Shown here one piece after another: positions 33,470 through 45,466 of a stretch of DNA of 64,000 bases. The notes under the pieces were generated by a model. That model was not told the origin of the DNA, did not search any database, and was given only the letters and a program-made list of their open reading frames with translations. The stretch comes from Monocercomonoides exilis (lineage: Eukaryota; Preaxostyla; Oxymonadida; Polymastigidae). The stretch is from positions 310,001 to 374,000 of the forward strand of contig LSRY02000046.1 of the NCBI GenBank assembly GCA_001643675.2, in the 5' to 3' direction. Both the position numbers and the translations under genes were made by a program. Within the stretch, counting starts at the first letter, position 1, and each line of letters opens with the position of its first letter.

Positions 33470-33562
33470 TTCTCTTTTTCGATTTTTCCTTATGGGGCGT
33501 CGAATTATTTGGAGCGCCTTTGTCCTCCGCAGGCTCGCTCTGCTGCATCGGCAACACGCACA
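33470..33562. promoter_or_regulatory. Shared promoter interval between divergent ferritin and membrane-protein genes
   Basis: Only 93 bp separate the two start codons, so both 5' UTRs and core promoters must lie here or overlap the opposite gene. No TATA box or iron-responsive hairpin was recognised. Confidence 0.4.
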
Positions 33563-34739
33563 ATGTGGATCGACGCGATTTACGGGGCGGTGCTGGGGAG
33601 CTTGGCACCGCTGGGGGAGTGGTCGGGAGCGCTGATATTCCTGGCTGGATTGTATTTCCTCGGCTGCGACGCCACGGCCCGCCAGGGGCCTCCCTCGCTC
33701 GCATCTGCGCTTTTTGTCTGCTCGTTTGGGAGCATTCTCTCGGCTGTTGTTTTTACGGGTGCGCCTCCGGGTTTGGCGTTGCTGTTTTGATTTGCTTTTT
33801 TTTTCAAGAATTGCTGTGCTTTTCTGCTTTTGCTGTGTTTTTTGTGTGTTTTGTGTGTGAATGCATCTGTGCTGCCACCTCGCTGGGAAGCAATTTTGTG
33901 GAAGAGGGCGTATTTTGAGTGGTTTGTGCTTGCCCGTGTGGCGTATTTTTGCCTGCCGCAAAGCGCTGTTCAGAAATTGGGGCGAAGGCCTCTTCGCGGG
34001 TGGCTGTTTGCGAGCGCATCAGTTGTGCTTGTGCATGAGATGCACGAGTGCTGTGTTGCGTGTGCGCACAGCGAGGGAGTGAATGCGCTTTTGGCGGTGG
34101 GAGCAACTGGATATGCTGTGTGTGTGCTTCCGCTGCAGATGTTTTGCCGCCTTGGCCATTACGGCTACGAGGACGAGGTTACTACGTATGAATCTGAATT
34201 TTTTGTTTGTTTGTTTGTTTGTTGTGTGAGTCGATTTGTGCCATTTTTTGAGATGCAATTTTTGTGTTTGCGTATTTTAATTGATTTAAATGGAATACGA
34301 TTTTTTTCATTGATTTTGAATTTTGGAATGCTCATGGATTTCGTTTGTGCAATGTTGTGTGTATGTGTATTATTAACTGTGTGGGCCATGATGATTGGTG
34401 CGTTGCGTGTTTTTGCGCAGGATGGCATGCATTGCGGGTGTCTCGGGGGTTGTGCAGCTGGTCAGTTTGTGGTGTTTTGAGATGGCAGGGAGCGGAGCAA
34501 GGCTGGCTGGCGGAGCGAATCCTTCAAGTTTTGCCCGCTCTGCGGATGCGTTGCTTGGAAGGGTGCGGAGCGGAAAGAAGCAAGGAGAGGCAGGAGATGG
34601 GCGTGTGGACTCTGTTTCGCTGCTGATTGCTGCCACGGGGCATGGTTTTGCACATGTTGTTGCAACTGTGTGTGTTTCTGCTGTTGTGTTTCTTATTTAT
34701 TTTATTGAGAGGCTGAGAGGTTGGGAGGTTGGGGCTTGA
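33563..34739 (+). CDS. Polytopic membrane protein of unknown function (3 exons)
   Basis: Exons 33563-33758, 33891-34185 and 34421-34739 join in phase to give 269 residues ending at TGA. Hydrophobic segments include GALIFLAGLYFLG, LASALFVCSFGSILSAVVF, YFEWFVLARVAYFCL, LFASASVVLVHEM, ALLAVGATGYAVCVLPLQM, ACIAGVSGVVQLVSLWCF and ATVCVSAVVFLIYFIE, about seven spans. A Gly/Arg/Lys-rich loop (FARSADALLGRVRSGKK) lies before the last one. The intron at 33759-33890 uses GTGCGC...GGGAAG; the other uses GTATGA...GCGCAG. No transporter or receptor signature is recognised. The product is Cys- and Trp-rich in its spans. It is divergently paired with ferritin, which might hint at metal handling, but nothing in the sequence proves it. 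Confidence 0.6.
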
Positions 34740-34875
34740 GGAGTGAAAGTTGAGAAAGAGCAGAAAAGCAATGAGGAAAAGAGAAACATTGCATAAGCTG
34801 TTGGAATGCGGGTGCAGATTGGGTTGTGCTCAGTTTATGTTTTGTTTCTGGGTTTTGAGGAAGAGTTTTGTGAAT

Positions 34876-35080
34876 ATGCAGCATTTCAGAGGATTTGTTT
34901 TTATCTTATTTTTTTTTTTTTTGATTTGAACAAACGCAGTTGAGAAGGACGGCGCGGATGCGAAGCCTTCAGGAGCGTCGCAAGGCGAAGGCAGCGCTTT
35001 TGGATGAGCTGTGTGCTGAGCAGGAGCAGCTGCTGGACGAGCTGGGCCCAAAGGAAGGCGCTCGGAAAGCGGGGAAATGA
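34876..35080 (+). CDS. Candidate 53-residue basic/coiled protein (2 exons)
   Basis: Exon 34876-34896 joins 34940-35080 across a 43-nt intron with a long poly(T) tract and a CGCAG acceptor. The product begins MQHFRGFLRRTARMRSL and contains ERRKAKAALLDELCAEQ with heptad spacing, ending GARKAGK and TGA. The codon use of exon 2 is protein-like and its other frames are interrupted. Family unknown. The first exon is short, so the true 5' end could lie elsewhere. Confidence 0.4.
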
Positions 35081-35953
35081 AAATGCCTTTGTGGCCATCC
35101 AGATGCCCATTTGCTTGCACTTTGAAATGGCTTTGTGTTGTTTGGCGAGGAGAGAGAATGGCCAAGCGGAGCTGGGGAAAAGGAAGGAAGAAGGCTCGAA
35201 ACAAGTTGGGATCGAGAAATGGGGAAAGGGAAGGGAAAGCGAACAAAATAAATGCTTCATGTGCATGTGTGCTCGTGTGAAAAAGAAAGACTCTTTTAAG
35301 CGTGTTGAAGAAATGCTGGCAGAAGGTTGCAAGAGCACGCAGAATGAATGTGCTTTTGGTGTGCATGTTTTTGTCCACCATTGAATATTTTATTAACACA
35401 CGCCACCGATAATTCGAAAAAGCAAAGCCAAAACTCTATTTTTATCAGTTGACGAATGTTGCTTACCAAAAATGGCTTGCACATCTGCGTCATAGATTTT
35501 GTTTGACAGAATTGTTTGGGGCGTATCAAGATATTTTAAAGCAAGATTGTTGTTTTAAGAATAAATTTTTTTATTAATCTGGTAAGTGCAAAATAAACAA
35601 CCGTAGACAAAATTCTGTATAGTTAATAACAATAATAATAATAAACCGATGAATATTGCTTGGAACAATTTCTTTCATGCGGAAACTTTTAAAAGGACCC
35701 AAGAAATTTATTATTTTTCATCTCGAAATATGGATTTTTTCAGAAATTTTGGTCTAATTATTCATTATGCAATTATTTTCTGATTGCACATGGATGATCT
35801 TGAATTCTAAATTAGCTTCTTCAACGAATTATTTCTTAACGCAAATGATACATGGGAATGGTTCAGAAATGAAGTGTTGAATCAAAGATACAAAGAATGT
35901 ACAAATTGCCATTATGAAATTTTTCTCAATGAATGAAATCCTAATTCCAGGCA
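35081..35953. other. Intergenic, no gene recognised
   Basis: The first 300 bases are G/A-rich and open in several frames without a recognisable product. After about 35380 the DNA becomes AT-rich. The left end of the Merlin-like transposon should fall in this interval, but I could not identify its terminal repeat. Confidence 0.4.
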
Positions 35954-36815
35954 ATGGAGGTGCTTCAGATGCAATCAAACAATAAGCCTGCTATCAAATC
36001 TTTCAAAAGAAAATCAAAAAATATGAATTTAAAAAAAATGGATTTTTTCATTTATAAATGGATGAAGCTTTCAATTTTTCAAACTTCTTCACTTCTTGGT
36101 GTCCATAGAAACACAGTTGGTTTTTACTATTCCCTTGCAACAGCAGCAATGGTGCAGAGCGCAGAATCAACATTTCAGCCAATTGGAGGAGAAAATTCAA
36201 TTGTCGAAATTAACAAAGCAATTTTGAACAAAAGAAAATATTATAAAGGCAGATGGAAGAAGCAGATCTGGCTATTTGGAGCTGCACAAAAAACTCAGGA
36301 CGGGAAACAAGGATGCTTTTTTTATTTTCAGAGTCCCTAAAAGAAAAAAAGACACATTGCTATCAATCATTCAAGCAAACATCTTTCCAGGAACAATGAT
36401 TCACAGTGATGAATGCAGAGCGTTCTCATCTCTCAGTGATCTCGGTATTGGCCACAAAACAGTTTGTTGTGAATATCATATCAAAGACCCTGTTAGCGAA
36501 ATATGTGCCAACATGATTGAGGGACTTTGGAGTCAATTTCGAAAAGATTTGTCTCGCATGGGGCTGAAGGAGAAATTCATTGATGTTTATATTTCTTCTT
36601 TTGTGTTTCAAAAAAGAAAACAATCAACATTTGTTGAAACTGTGAGAGAGATTTGCCAATATAAAGTGGATGTATATATTGAAGAAGAAAATGAAGACCA
36701 CGAAGAAGATGATGACGAAGAGGATGTGCCAGTTTTTGCTGAACAAAATGAAGAAATTTCTGAGGATTCAACGGAAGTTTGCGATGGATCGGAGCATTCT
36801 GAATATGAACCCGAA

Positions 36816-36865
<50 letters not shown>

Positions 36866-36950
36866 AGTTGCAAAGCTTGAATCATATTTATTAAGATATA
36901 TTTGTTTTCATATCAATTACTATAGCAAAATTTTTTTGAAAATTATATAG
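35954..36950 (+). pseudogene. Decayed Merlin / ISXO2-like (IS1595-type) DDE transposase
   Basis: Two overlapping frames cover one transposase. The first (to about 36300) holds a helix-turn-helix-like MKLSIFQTSSLLGVHRNTVG and the IGGENSIVEI...KRKYYKGR region. The second (from about 36276) holds RVPKRKKDTLLSII, MIHSDECRAFSSLSDLG and NMIEGLWSQFRKDLSRMGL. In ISXO2-like enzymes the first block normally carries an Asp after VEI; here it reads VEINKA, so that catalytic Asp appears to be Asn. The second Asp (HSDE) and the closing Glu (NxIEGLW) are kept. A one-base frame change around 36285-36320, near an A-run, separates the halves. A 48-base A-run (36817-36864) near the 3' end would encode poly-Lys. 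The copy is therefore probably dead. Merlin elements are known from several protists. Confidence 0.7.
36817..36864 (+). repeat. 48-base poly(A) run
   Basis: An uninterrupted A homopolymer inside the distal part of the transposase frame. It is much longer than the other A-runs in the window. Confidence 0.85.
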
Positions 36951-37011
36951 AAAAATTATAAAAATTTTTATCTAAATATTTATGATTTCAAAACTTTATA
37001 ATTTTTTTCTA

Positions 37012-38555
37012 TAGGTTAATTTTTCTATCCGGACTTTTTTTTTAACCGGACAAAAATTTAAAATTAAAATATCTCAACAAATATTCAATATTAATTTACA
37101 GAAATTTGCATAGTTGTATATTAACATTCATGACATCTATTCATATACAAAATTTTAATAGCAGTGTTGTATATTTTTAGAAATAAATTATTTTTATTTT
37201 TGAAAATCCGACTTTTGATGAAATTTTCTATTTTAATGAAATGATTCAATTCATCTTTTAATCACACATCTTATTTTTTCAATGTAATAAGCAATTCTGG
37301 TTATTTTTTTTCCCCAGCAATTTGCTCGTTTTGACGGAATGGAAATCCATCATTTTCAAAAAATCTCACTCAATGGGACAACTTAAAAAATGTTTTTCAT
37401 TAAATGCAGAAACATCTAACTAAAACCAACACTTGCATTATTTAATATGATAGTTGTATATATTTATTACAAAGTTATAATAAAAATTATTCCGTGAAGC
37501 TTCAAAAAAATAAATTTTAACCATATTTCAAAATAAATGAACATTAAAAATAAACTATTTTCAAAGCAAATTACATTTATGATATCTCTTTTAAATTATT
37601 ATTAATAACAACAAGGCAGTAATTAGCATTATGATGTTTAATGGTATTCACTGAAATCGTAAAAAAAACAACATGGTATGTTGACAAATATTATATCATT
37701 GTTTTTTATGCTAATGATTTTGTGCGTAAATGTTTTCTCATGAAATTGAAATAATTAGAAAATTCTTTATTTCAAACCATTAATGGGATATAATTAAAAA
37801 ATCAAAAATTGGAAAAGAATACATAAAACTGAGATCCGATGTTGCCAAAGATAAAAAAATATGTTTTTATGATTGAGATGTTTATCAAGGAGATGGAGAA
37901 GGTGAAAATTACTTCGGAATGCATTCTTTAGTTGAAATTCGAATTACGAAAAAATCGAAATGATTTTTTTTTATTTTTTGTCAAATACACATTTCCGCAA
38001 ACTTTTATCATACAGCACATGCTTAAAACAGCATATATAATCAGAATATAGTGTTTTTTGTGAAAGTTGCAAAATGCCATATTGTACTATTATGCCCAGT
38101 AATTTTAAATAACTATTACATTAAATAATGCAAGTGTTGGTTTTAGTTAGATGTTTCTGCATTTAATGAAAAATATTTTTTAAGTTGTCCCATTGAGTGA
38201 GATTTTTTGAAAATGATGGATTTCCATTCCGTCAAAACGAGCAAATTGCTGGGGAAAAAAAATAACCAGAATTGCTTATTACATTGAAAAAATAAGATGT
38301 GTGATTAAAAGATGAATTGAATCATTTCATTAAAATAGAAAATTTCATCAAAAGTCGGATTTTCAAAAATAAAAATAATTTATTTCTAAAAATATACAAC
38401 ACTGCTATTAAAATTTTGTATATGAATAGATGTCATGAATGTTAATATACAACTATGCAAATTTCTGTAAATTAATATTGAATATTTGTTGAGATATTTT
38501 AATTTTAAATTTTTGTCCGGTTAAAAAAAAAAGTCCGGATAAAAAAACCACCCTA
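37012..38555. mobile_element. Fold-back element with 442-bp inverted arms
   Basis: The left arm 37012-37453 is the reverse complement of 38112-38555 with few mismatches. Left tip TAGGTTAATTTTTCTATCCG matches right tip (reverse complement) TAGGGTGGTTTTTTTATCCG. Both arms share the CCGGAC...CCGGAC tip, the ATTTGCTCGTTTTGACGGAA segment and the CTAAAACCAACACTTGC inner end. The 658-bp centre (37454-38111) has no useful frame. This is the structure of a non-autonomous fold-back transposon. No convincing target duplication is seen. It begins 61 bp after the transposase frame, but no evidence ties the two together. Confidence 0.8.
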
Positions 38556-39190
38556 TTTCCGCAAAAAGTTGAAAGAAAAAAACATATGTGCACGACATGT
38601 TATCATCATCGCTTCAACATATGTCAATATTATTCACGATCGTATATTGTGCATTAACCAATTCGAAAATGTTATATTCATTTTTTAATGCAGTAATACT
38701 TGTTTCAAATCGTTTATAATATGATACTGATAAAATGGATCTAACCGCAAATGTATTTATTTTTTTGATTGCACTAAGAAAACAAAAAAAGAAACTACCC
38801 AATAAAACGAAAAGCACTCAAATGAAAATAAAAAGAAATTCAAAATTTAAATATGAATAGAAATTAAAGCTGATAACGGATAAAATTAAAAAATAAAAAT
38901 TGACTTATAAGTTATTTCTCAACAAACTGAAAAATAAATACACAGAATTGGTAAAAGGAAACCGAATTTTTTGCAAAAAACGTGTAAAGCAAATAAAGCT
39001 TTTCTCTTCGTTTTTAAAAACGTTTATAAATTGTATGCTTCGTGATTACTTATTCATCCACTCACATTTAACTCATCGAACCACAAAATAACGAAACAAA
39101 TTTCAATTATAATCATGACTTTCATTAATAACAGGAAAAAAAAAAAAAAAAAAAACCTGAAATAAAATAAAGCCAGTACATCAAAATCTC
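38556..39190. other. AT-rich spacer
   Basis: About 0.6 kb of AT-rich DNA, including a 22-base A-run near 39136-39157. It contains no recognisable gene and probably holds the 3' flank of the RRM gene. Confidence 0.45.
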
Positions 39191-42100
39191 TCACCACCAA
39201 CTCTTATCAGAGGGAAATTGCCCATCGCTTCCACTTTCTGCCACTTCGCTGTGAATCTGCTGTGAATCTGTCCAATTGTCCATCAATGAGCGAGAAGAGT
39301 GGGAAGCGCGAGAAAAAGCAGAAGAAGACACAGACTCTGACTCAGATGGTGTGTCAGCCAGTAAGCAGTCCATTTTCATTGAACCTTCCACTCCTTCTAA
39401 TCCATCAAATGAAGTCGCAGGCGAAGGAGCAGATGTTAACGATACTGATGATGATGCATTCAACATGGTTACTTTGTGCTGTTGCTGTGCGGGAGACGGA
39501 TGATGCAGCTGAATGGAACAGGAAGATGTGTCTGCCAGCCCATCCACAATTGATGAGGAAATGGCAAAAGAGGAAGAAGATGGAGAAGGAGAAGAAGAAG
39601 AAGAAGATTCTTTTGATAGAAATTGATAGTTCAATTTGTCAGATGACTGAGCCAGTAGAGTGGAAGAAGAGAGAGAATTGAAAGGTAAGTGTGGAATAAG
39701 AGAATCCAACGTTGAATTCGTCAAATGCAAAGCAGGACAGAAATCAGATGTTGATTGTGTAGCAACCTCATTGTCTGAAATGACCTTGTTTTCTCGTTCT
39801 TCCTTTGGAAAATTACTTGCAGAATCTTGTTTATCGGAAATTGATTGGAGATCTTGTGATGGAGATGCTAATGAAGAAGAAGAAGAAAATGACAAAGATG
39901 ATGATGATGAAATAGAAGAAGAACTGGAACTGGAATCAGATTTAGATTTGGTTTTGGAATTGGAAGGTGGAGGAGGAAAGAACAAAAAAGTTTCATTGCT
40001 CATATTTACATTCATTTTTATATCTGACTTTTGATTTGCTGTGTCGTTAAAGCGATCGGCAGAATGAACATGAAAACTTTCTGAGGGAAGCGTGTGTGAA
40101 AGAGAAGCAGCACTTTTCGCTTCCACTTCTTCCTTTGTGCCCATCTCGTCCTTCCTGGTGAAAAGGGCAGGGTTGTTTGTCTTTGAAAGAGAGGAGCAAA
40201 AGGACTTGTCGGAAGAATAGCTCAAAGAAACGCCGGAATCTTTGTCTTCTTCGGTAGGTTTGCTTCTTGCTAAATTTTCATTTTTTTCTTCCTCTTTTCT
40301 CTCTTCTGTTTTCTCCCCTTGTTTTTCCTTCTCAACTTCTGATTTCAAACCAGAATGAGACGATGCTGCACTGTCGCTATTGCTTTCTCTAATTGACTCC
40401 AGCCGAGAAAAGCCAGATTTGAACAAATGAAGCGAAACCCCGCTTATTCTGTCATATTCATTGAGACTGTCATCCAATGCACTTTCACTTTCTCTTTCAC
40501 TGTGCTTGCTGTGGTTGCTATCATCGTCTGAATACAGCAGCTCTGTCTTCGCTCTGTTCCGTCGCTGCATCTGGGCAATCGACATAGAAGACGCCATTGA
40601 AATCTTCTTTCTCATTTCGCTGCTTCTCTCACTTCTGCCACTTCTGCTGCCATTGCTGCTTCCTTCACTTCCATTGCTTCCATTGCTTTCACTTGTTTTC
40701 TCCCTCATTCTCTTCTTCATCACCTCCTGCTGAATATGCACAGGTCGCTTCAGCTCCTCTGCAGACACAAATGGAATGGCACACAGAAGAGCAGAGCTTT
40801 TCAGTGGCTCATATGGCAGCAGCACATCCACAGACGACTCATCATCACACTCAGGAAAAGAGGCATTCTCAGACAAAAGAAGAGAATTATTATCGCTTGG
40901 CTTAACGCTGCTGCTGGTTTCTTGTGCGTCTGTTACGTGACAAGCTGTTTGTTCAGAAGTATTAGTCATTGAGGTTTCTTTGTTTCTTCCACTTTCTTCG
41001 CTTTTGTCATTTCCGTCATTTGATTCATTTACTCTTCTTTCGTTTTCTCCTTCATTCCCTTCCATCTCTTTCTTCTCCTTCTTCTTCTCCTTCTCCTTCT
41101 CCTTCTCCTTCTCCTTCTCCTTCTCCTTCTCCTTCTCCTCTTCATCCATTCTCCTCCTATCCGCATCCAGCGAGCCAAGTGCCACTGCATATCGCAGAAT
41201 GTCAAAGAAGTCCTCTCTCTTCAGCGCCACCAACGGTTCTGAGAAGAATTGAGGGGAATCTGCATACAGCTCAGCAGTTGGAGGGATGCGAAAGGGGAAG
41301 AAGAGAAGATCAGAAGACAGAGGAACAGACAAGTGTGTTAGTTGTTCATTGGAAGGGGTGCAGATTTCACTGTCTGAGGAGCCTGGAGCTATCAAATCAG
41401 ACTGAGAAGATTGAAAAGACACGGCAGAAGGGGCAGAGCTGAGTGTGGATGTGCTTTTCACAGACATTGACATCTGCTTCAGTCCATTCTCGAGTGATGA
41501 CTGAGACAGGAGCAAAGAACCAGACTCATATTGTGAGCTTTCAGAGTCCATAAGAGCGTTTCTGCGGGGTTTCAGCCCAGTCAGCTGGAGAGATGGGTCA
41601 ATGGAATGAATAGAAGAGGAAGAGGAGATGGAAGATGGAGATGAAGAGGATAAAGAAGAAGATGTGTTGAAGTTGTTTTTTTGCTCTGAATTTTGAGATT
41701 TAAATTCTTCTTTTTCAATGTCATTGTCTAAGTTTATCTTTAAATTCTCTTTTTGTTTATCGCATTTTGTTGTTGATGAATCTTCTTGCACCATTCGATG
41801 TTGATTGGTTTCGTCCGAATCTGCAATGTTAGTTCTCTTTCTCTCCTGTACTGAAGATGATGCATCTGCAGAAAGTTCATTAAGAGTAGCTATTTGTGTG
41901 GCTTGAGGGGCAATTTGAGACAATGATGAAGAAAGAACAGATGATGATGTAGAAGATGAAGATGAAGAAGGGGAGAAGGAAGAGGAAGAAGAAGACGTTG
42001 ATGATGATGATGATGATGAAGTAGTAGTAGTAGTAGTAGAAGTAGAAGAAGAAGAAGAAGAAGAAGAAGAAGAAGAAGAAGAAAGTGTTGCCTTTGAATT

Positions 42101-43034
42101 TGTTAAGTCATTCTTCTTTTCTGTCTGAGGCAGATGAAGTTGATCTGATTGTGTTTCTGCGCCTTTTGCAGCAGAAGACAGAGAAAGAGGAAGATAAGAA
42201 AGTTTGTCTGAAATGTTTGAAGAAGAAGAAGAAGAAGAAGAGGTGTTTGTCTGAATTTGACGTGGAGGAGAAGAGAATTGCATTGGAAGAGGAGCGGATG
42301 GATGTGAAAAGGTGAATGAAGAAGAAGGAGGAAGAGAAGAGGGAGAAGAGGAAGAAGAGGAAGAGGAAGAGAAGGAGGAAGGCGAGGAAGATGATGAGGA
42401 GGAAAAGGATGATGAGGAGGAAAAAGAAGAAGATGCAGAAGAAACAGAAGAAACAGAAGAAGAAGGATGATGATGATGTGAAGGAGGAAGACGAGGAGGA
42501 GGTGAAAGTGTGATTGTGGGTGATGTGGAAGACGAAGACAGCAAAGAAGGAGGGGAAAGAGAAGCCAAAGGCAAAGATTGATTGACAAGATTGGTTTCAT
42601 TCACTTGAGGAAGAGAAGAAGAAGAAGAAGAAGAAGATGTTGCTGTTGTTGTTGGATATGAATGATGGAGAGGAGGAAGAAAAGAAGAGGAGGAAGAGGA
42701 AGAAGAATGAAATGAAGCATTCGAAGAAGAAGAAGAAGGAGAATTTGAAGAAGGAGAATGAGGAGGAGGAAGAGAAGGAATAGAAGAAGATATGATTGTG
42801 CTTGAGCTTCTATTTCCAGGTAGAGCAACAGGAGAAGAAGGGAAAAGAGGCAGAGAAGGAGAAGTGAATGCAACTTGAGAAATAGGAAGGTTTGGAGTGT
42901 GCTGATGATATGAAGCAAAAGAAGGGGAGGTGTTTGAAGAAGAAGAGAGAGGGAGGGTGTCTTGATTGGAAGGAGGTTGGATGAGAGAGGAGAGAAGAGA
43001 GAAATCAGAGTGGGAAGACAAAGAGGATGGGTAA

Positions 43035-43065
<31 letters not shown>

Positions 43066-45244
43066 GGGAAGAGATTGAATGAGCAATAGAAAGATTAGTG
43101 GCTGATGGAATGAGAGAAACATCAGAAGAAATAGCAGAAGCAGAAGAAGAAGAAGAAGAAGAAGAAGAGCTTGTAGAAGCAGAGGAAAAAAAAGAGTCAA
43201 TGGAAGAAGAGATGGCTGAAGACTTGTTTGTGTGTTCAGAAAAGTTTGATGAAGCAAACATGGAAGAAGTGGCAGAGGTTGAGTGAAGTGAAGGGTAAAA
43301 GGAAGAAGACGCAGCAGAAGAAGAGAAGTTGGAGGGATTGGAGAGAGAGCTGAGTGTGGTTGCACAAGAAGATAAGGAAAGAGAGGGACGAAGAGTGGAA
43401 GAGGAAGGGGAAGAAGAAGAAGAAGAAGAAGAAGAAGAAGAAGAGGCAGAAGTCAAAAAAGAAGCAGAGCTACTATCAATTGAATGGTTCTTTGAAGAGG
43501 AAAGAGAAGAAGCAGTTTTTGAAGAGGCGATGGAAGAGGTGTTGGTTGTGATGAGGCTGCTGCTTGTCTTCTGAGAGGGATTGAAAGAAGGGGTTTTTGC
43601 AGACAGACCAGAAAGAGAGACACGAGGGGGAAGCTGAAGAGAAAGAGGGACGAAGGAGAAAGAGGTTGAGGAAGAAGAGGAAGAGGAAGGAGAAGAAGAA
43701 GAAGAAGAAGAAGGTGAGGAAGAGGAAGGAGATGAGGAGGAAGAAGGAGAAGGAGAAGAAGACTGATAAGAATAAGGCTGAGGTGGATGTGCATGTGTAT
43801 GTGTTGCAGCAGCAGAATGAGTGGAAGGCATCTGTTGATAGTGCTGATGAGGCATAAAAGGCGGTGTGGTGTTCGAATATCCCTCAACAGCAGCGAGAGG
43901 CATCGAATACTCTGGGCGTGGCTGCATAGGGCTGATCATGCCACTTTGGTGATACGAAACATAAGACGCAGGATCAGACCCAGAATTTGTGTGATTCGCC
44001 GGATTTGCAAGTGCCGGAAACGAAATGCCGGAAAAACCGCCGGCTTGTGATAGAAAATATGTTGGGGTCTTTCGCGGGCGTGTGCGGAAAACAGAAGACG
44101 TCACGTTGCGCAGCTGCGGCAGGCGGATGTCTGTGTCGACGCGGATGTTCCAGCAGAAGTAGAATGTCATGCGCTCGGCATTGAATCCGTACGGGTACTC
44201 CTTCAGCGCCCTCTCCACGCACAGCGAGGCGTCTGACGAGTCGCTGCTCTCGGGAAACATCACGTACCCGTAGTCTTGCACCTTCCCGTTCTCTGATGGC
44301 ACAAACACATCGTCCTGCTTCAGAAAAAACGTCTCTGGTGGTAGCCTTTGTTCAACAACTGACGTTGGCACGGCACTTATGTGCTTAAGCTTGTCCCACA
44401 CGCACTGCTTGATGACTTCGCTTTTCAGAGCCATGGGATAATGCCTTCCAATTACGAATGAAAGTGTGTTTTTACCAATATTAACATTTGCCCAGTGAGC
44501 AGTAATCGGAATACTCACAGATGGAAGAGATGGAAGATAGTCATGTGCTTTGATTGCTTCAGATCGTTTTTCAAATTGAAAAAAGCATGTATGAAATTCT
44601 GTTGACAAAGACGCGCCCGTTATTTTTCCAAAAAATTGCCTCCAAAAGAAATTGAATAATAAAAATTGAATAATATTTTAATAAAAAATTTAGCATTCGC
44701 AAAAACATACTCGCAAAGCATCATTAATTGGCAACAAAAGTCTTGATTGAGATCTCCTCTAATTGCAATGGTCTTATTCCTGAAAGCAGGTTGAATTCTA
44801 TATTCGAAATTTTCAATTAGCTTTAATTATTTAATTTAAAAAATTATATATTGATTTCAAAAAAATAAGCAAATAAATACCACGGATGAATGTTGTAAAA
44901 GCGCAGCTGCAGATTCTTCTTTAACGAAATATAAAAATATATATCCTTGAGACGTTTGTTGCTTATTTTGTTTGTTTATTCTTTCAATTTCTCCAATATC
45001 CAAAAAATGTTCCTGCAATGTTTCTTGCGATAAAGAAAGTGGTACGTCGAGCAATTTTACTCCTCCTTAAAAAAATTTTTTTCGTTTATTAATTCTTTAA
45101 TCACACAAATAAAGAGTAATATCTATTCAAACTTAATTCGTCATCCATTTTCGTGAGATCTGTATTCAAGAAAATATTGCAAATTAACTCAAATAAATTA
45201 ATAAAATATTACATACCACGTTGCTGAGGTTGAAATGTCATCAT
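39191..45244 (-). CDS. RRM RNA-binding protein with very long Ser-rich tail (5 exons)
   Basis: Minus-strand exons: 45244-45217, 45159-45133, 45065-44881, 44820-44711, 44639-39191; all joins are in phase, giving 1932 residues. RRM1 (about 19-85) starts RGVKLLDVPLSLSQETLQEH and includes GYIFLYFVKEESAAALLQ as RNP1. RRM2 (about 94-165) reads NKTIAIRGDL...LMMLCEQFFGKITG and FHTCFFQFEKRSEAIKA. A further folded region follows, to about residue 300 (QDYGYVMFPE, MTFYFCWNI). The remaining 1600 residues are low complexity: poly-Ser blocks, a Lys-Glu repeat (KEKEKEKEKE) and acidic patches. Two or more N-terminal RRMs suggest single-stranded RNA binding; the tail could support condensate formation, which is inference. 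Four of the five exons fall in the first 120 codons, and donors include GTATGT, GTTTGA and GTATTT. Target RNAs are unknown. Confidence 0.75.
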
Positions 45245-45466
45245 TTGAAATCAAAAAAACAAAATAAAAAGAAACTCGATGAATATTTTGTAATGGGAAA
45301 ATTATTGACGTTTTTCAAATACTTCAATTTTTTGTAATAATAATATTTGTTTGTTCATATCAACAAATTTCCATGATTTCTTCAATTGTTTCAGAACAAA
45401 TGTTGGTTTTGATCGTTTTTCAACAACAATTGAACTCCGATTGTTAAATAGCGAATTCGATTTATT
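45245..45466. promoter_or_regulatory. Shared 222-bp interval between divergent RRM and V-ATPase d genes
   Basis: Very AT-rich DNA between two start codons on opposite strands. No recognisable core element. It must contain both promoters unless transcription starts inside a gene. Confidence 0.4.

Noticed and set aside
35004-35384. 126-codon frame after the small gene
   Set aside because: Overlaps the exon of the 53-residue candidate in another frame and lacks recognisable features.
35954-38555. Fold-back element and Merlin-like transposase as one transposon
   Set aside because: The transposase lies outside the inverted arms and no matching terminal repeat was found on its left side.
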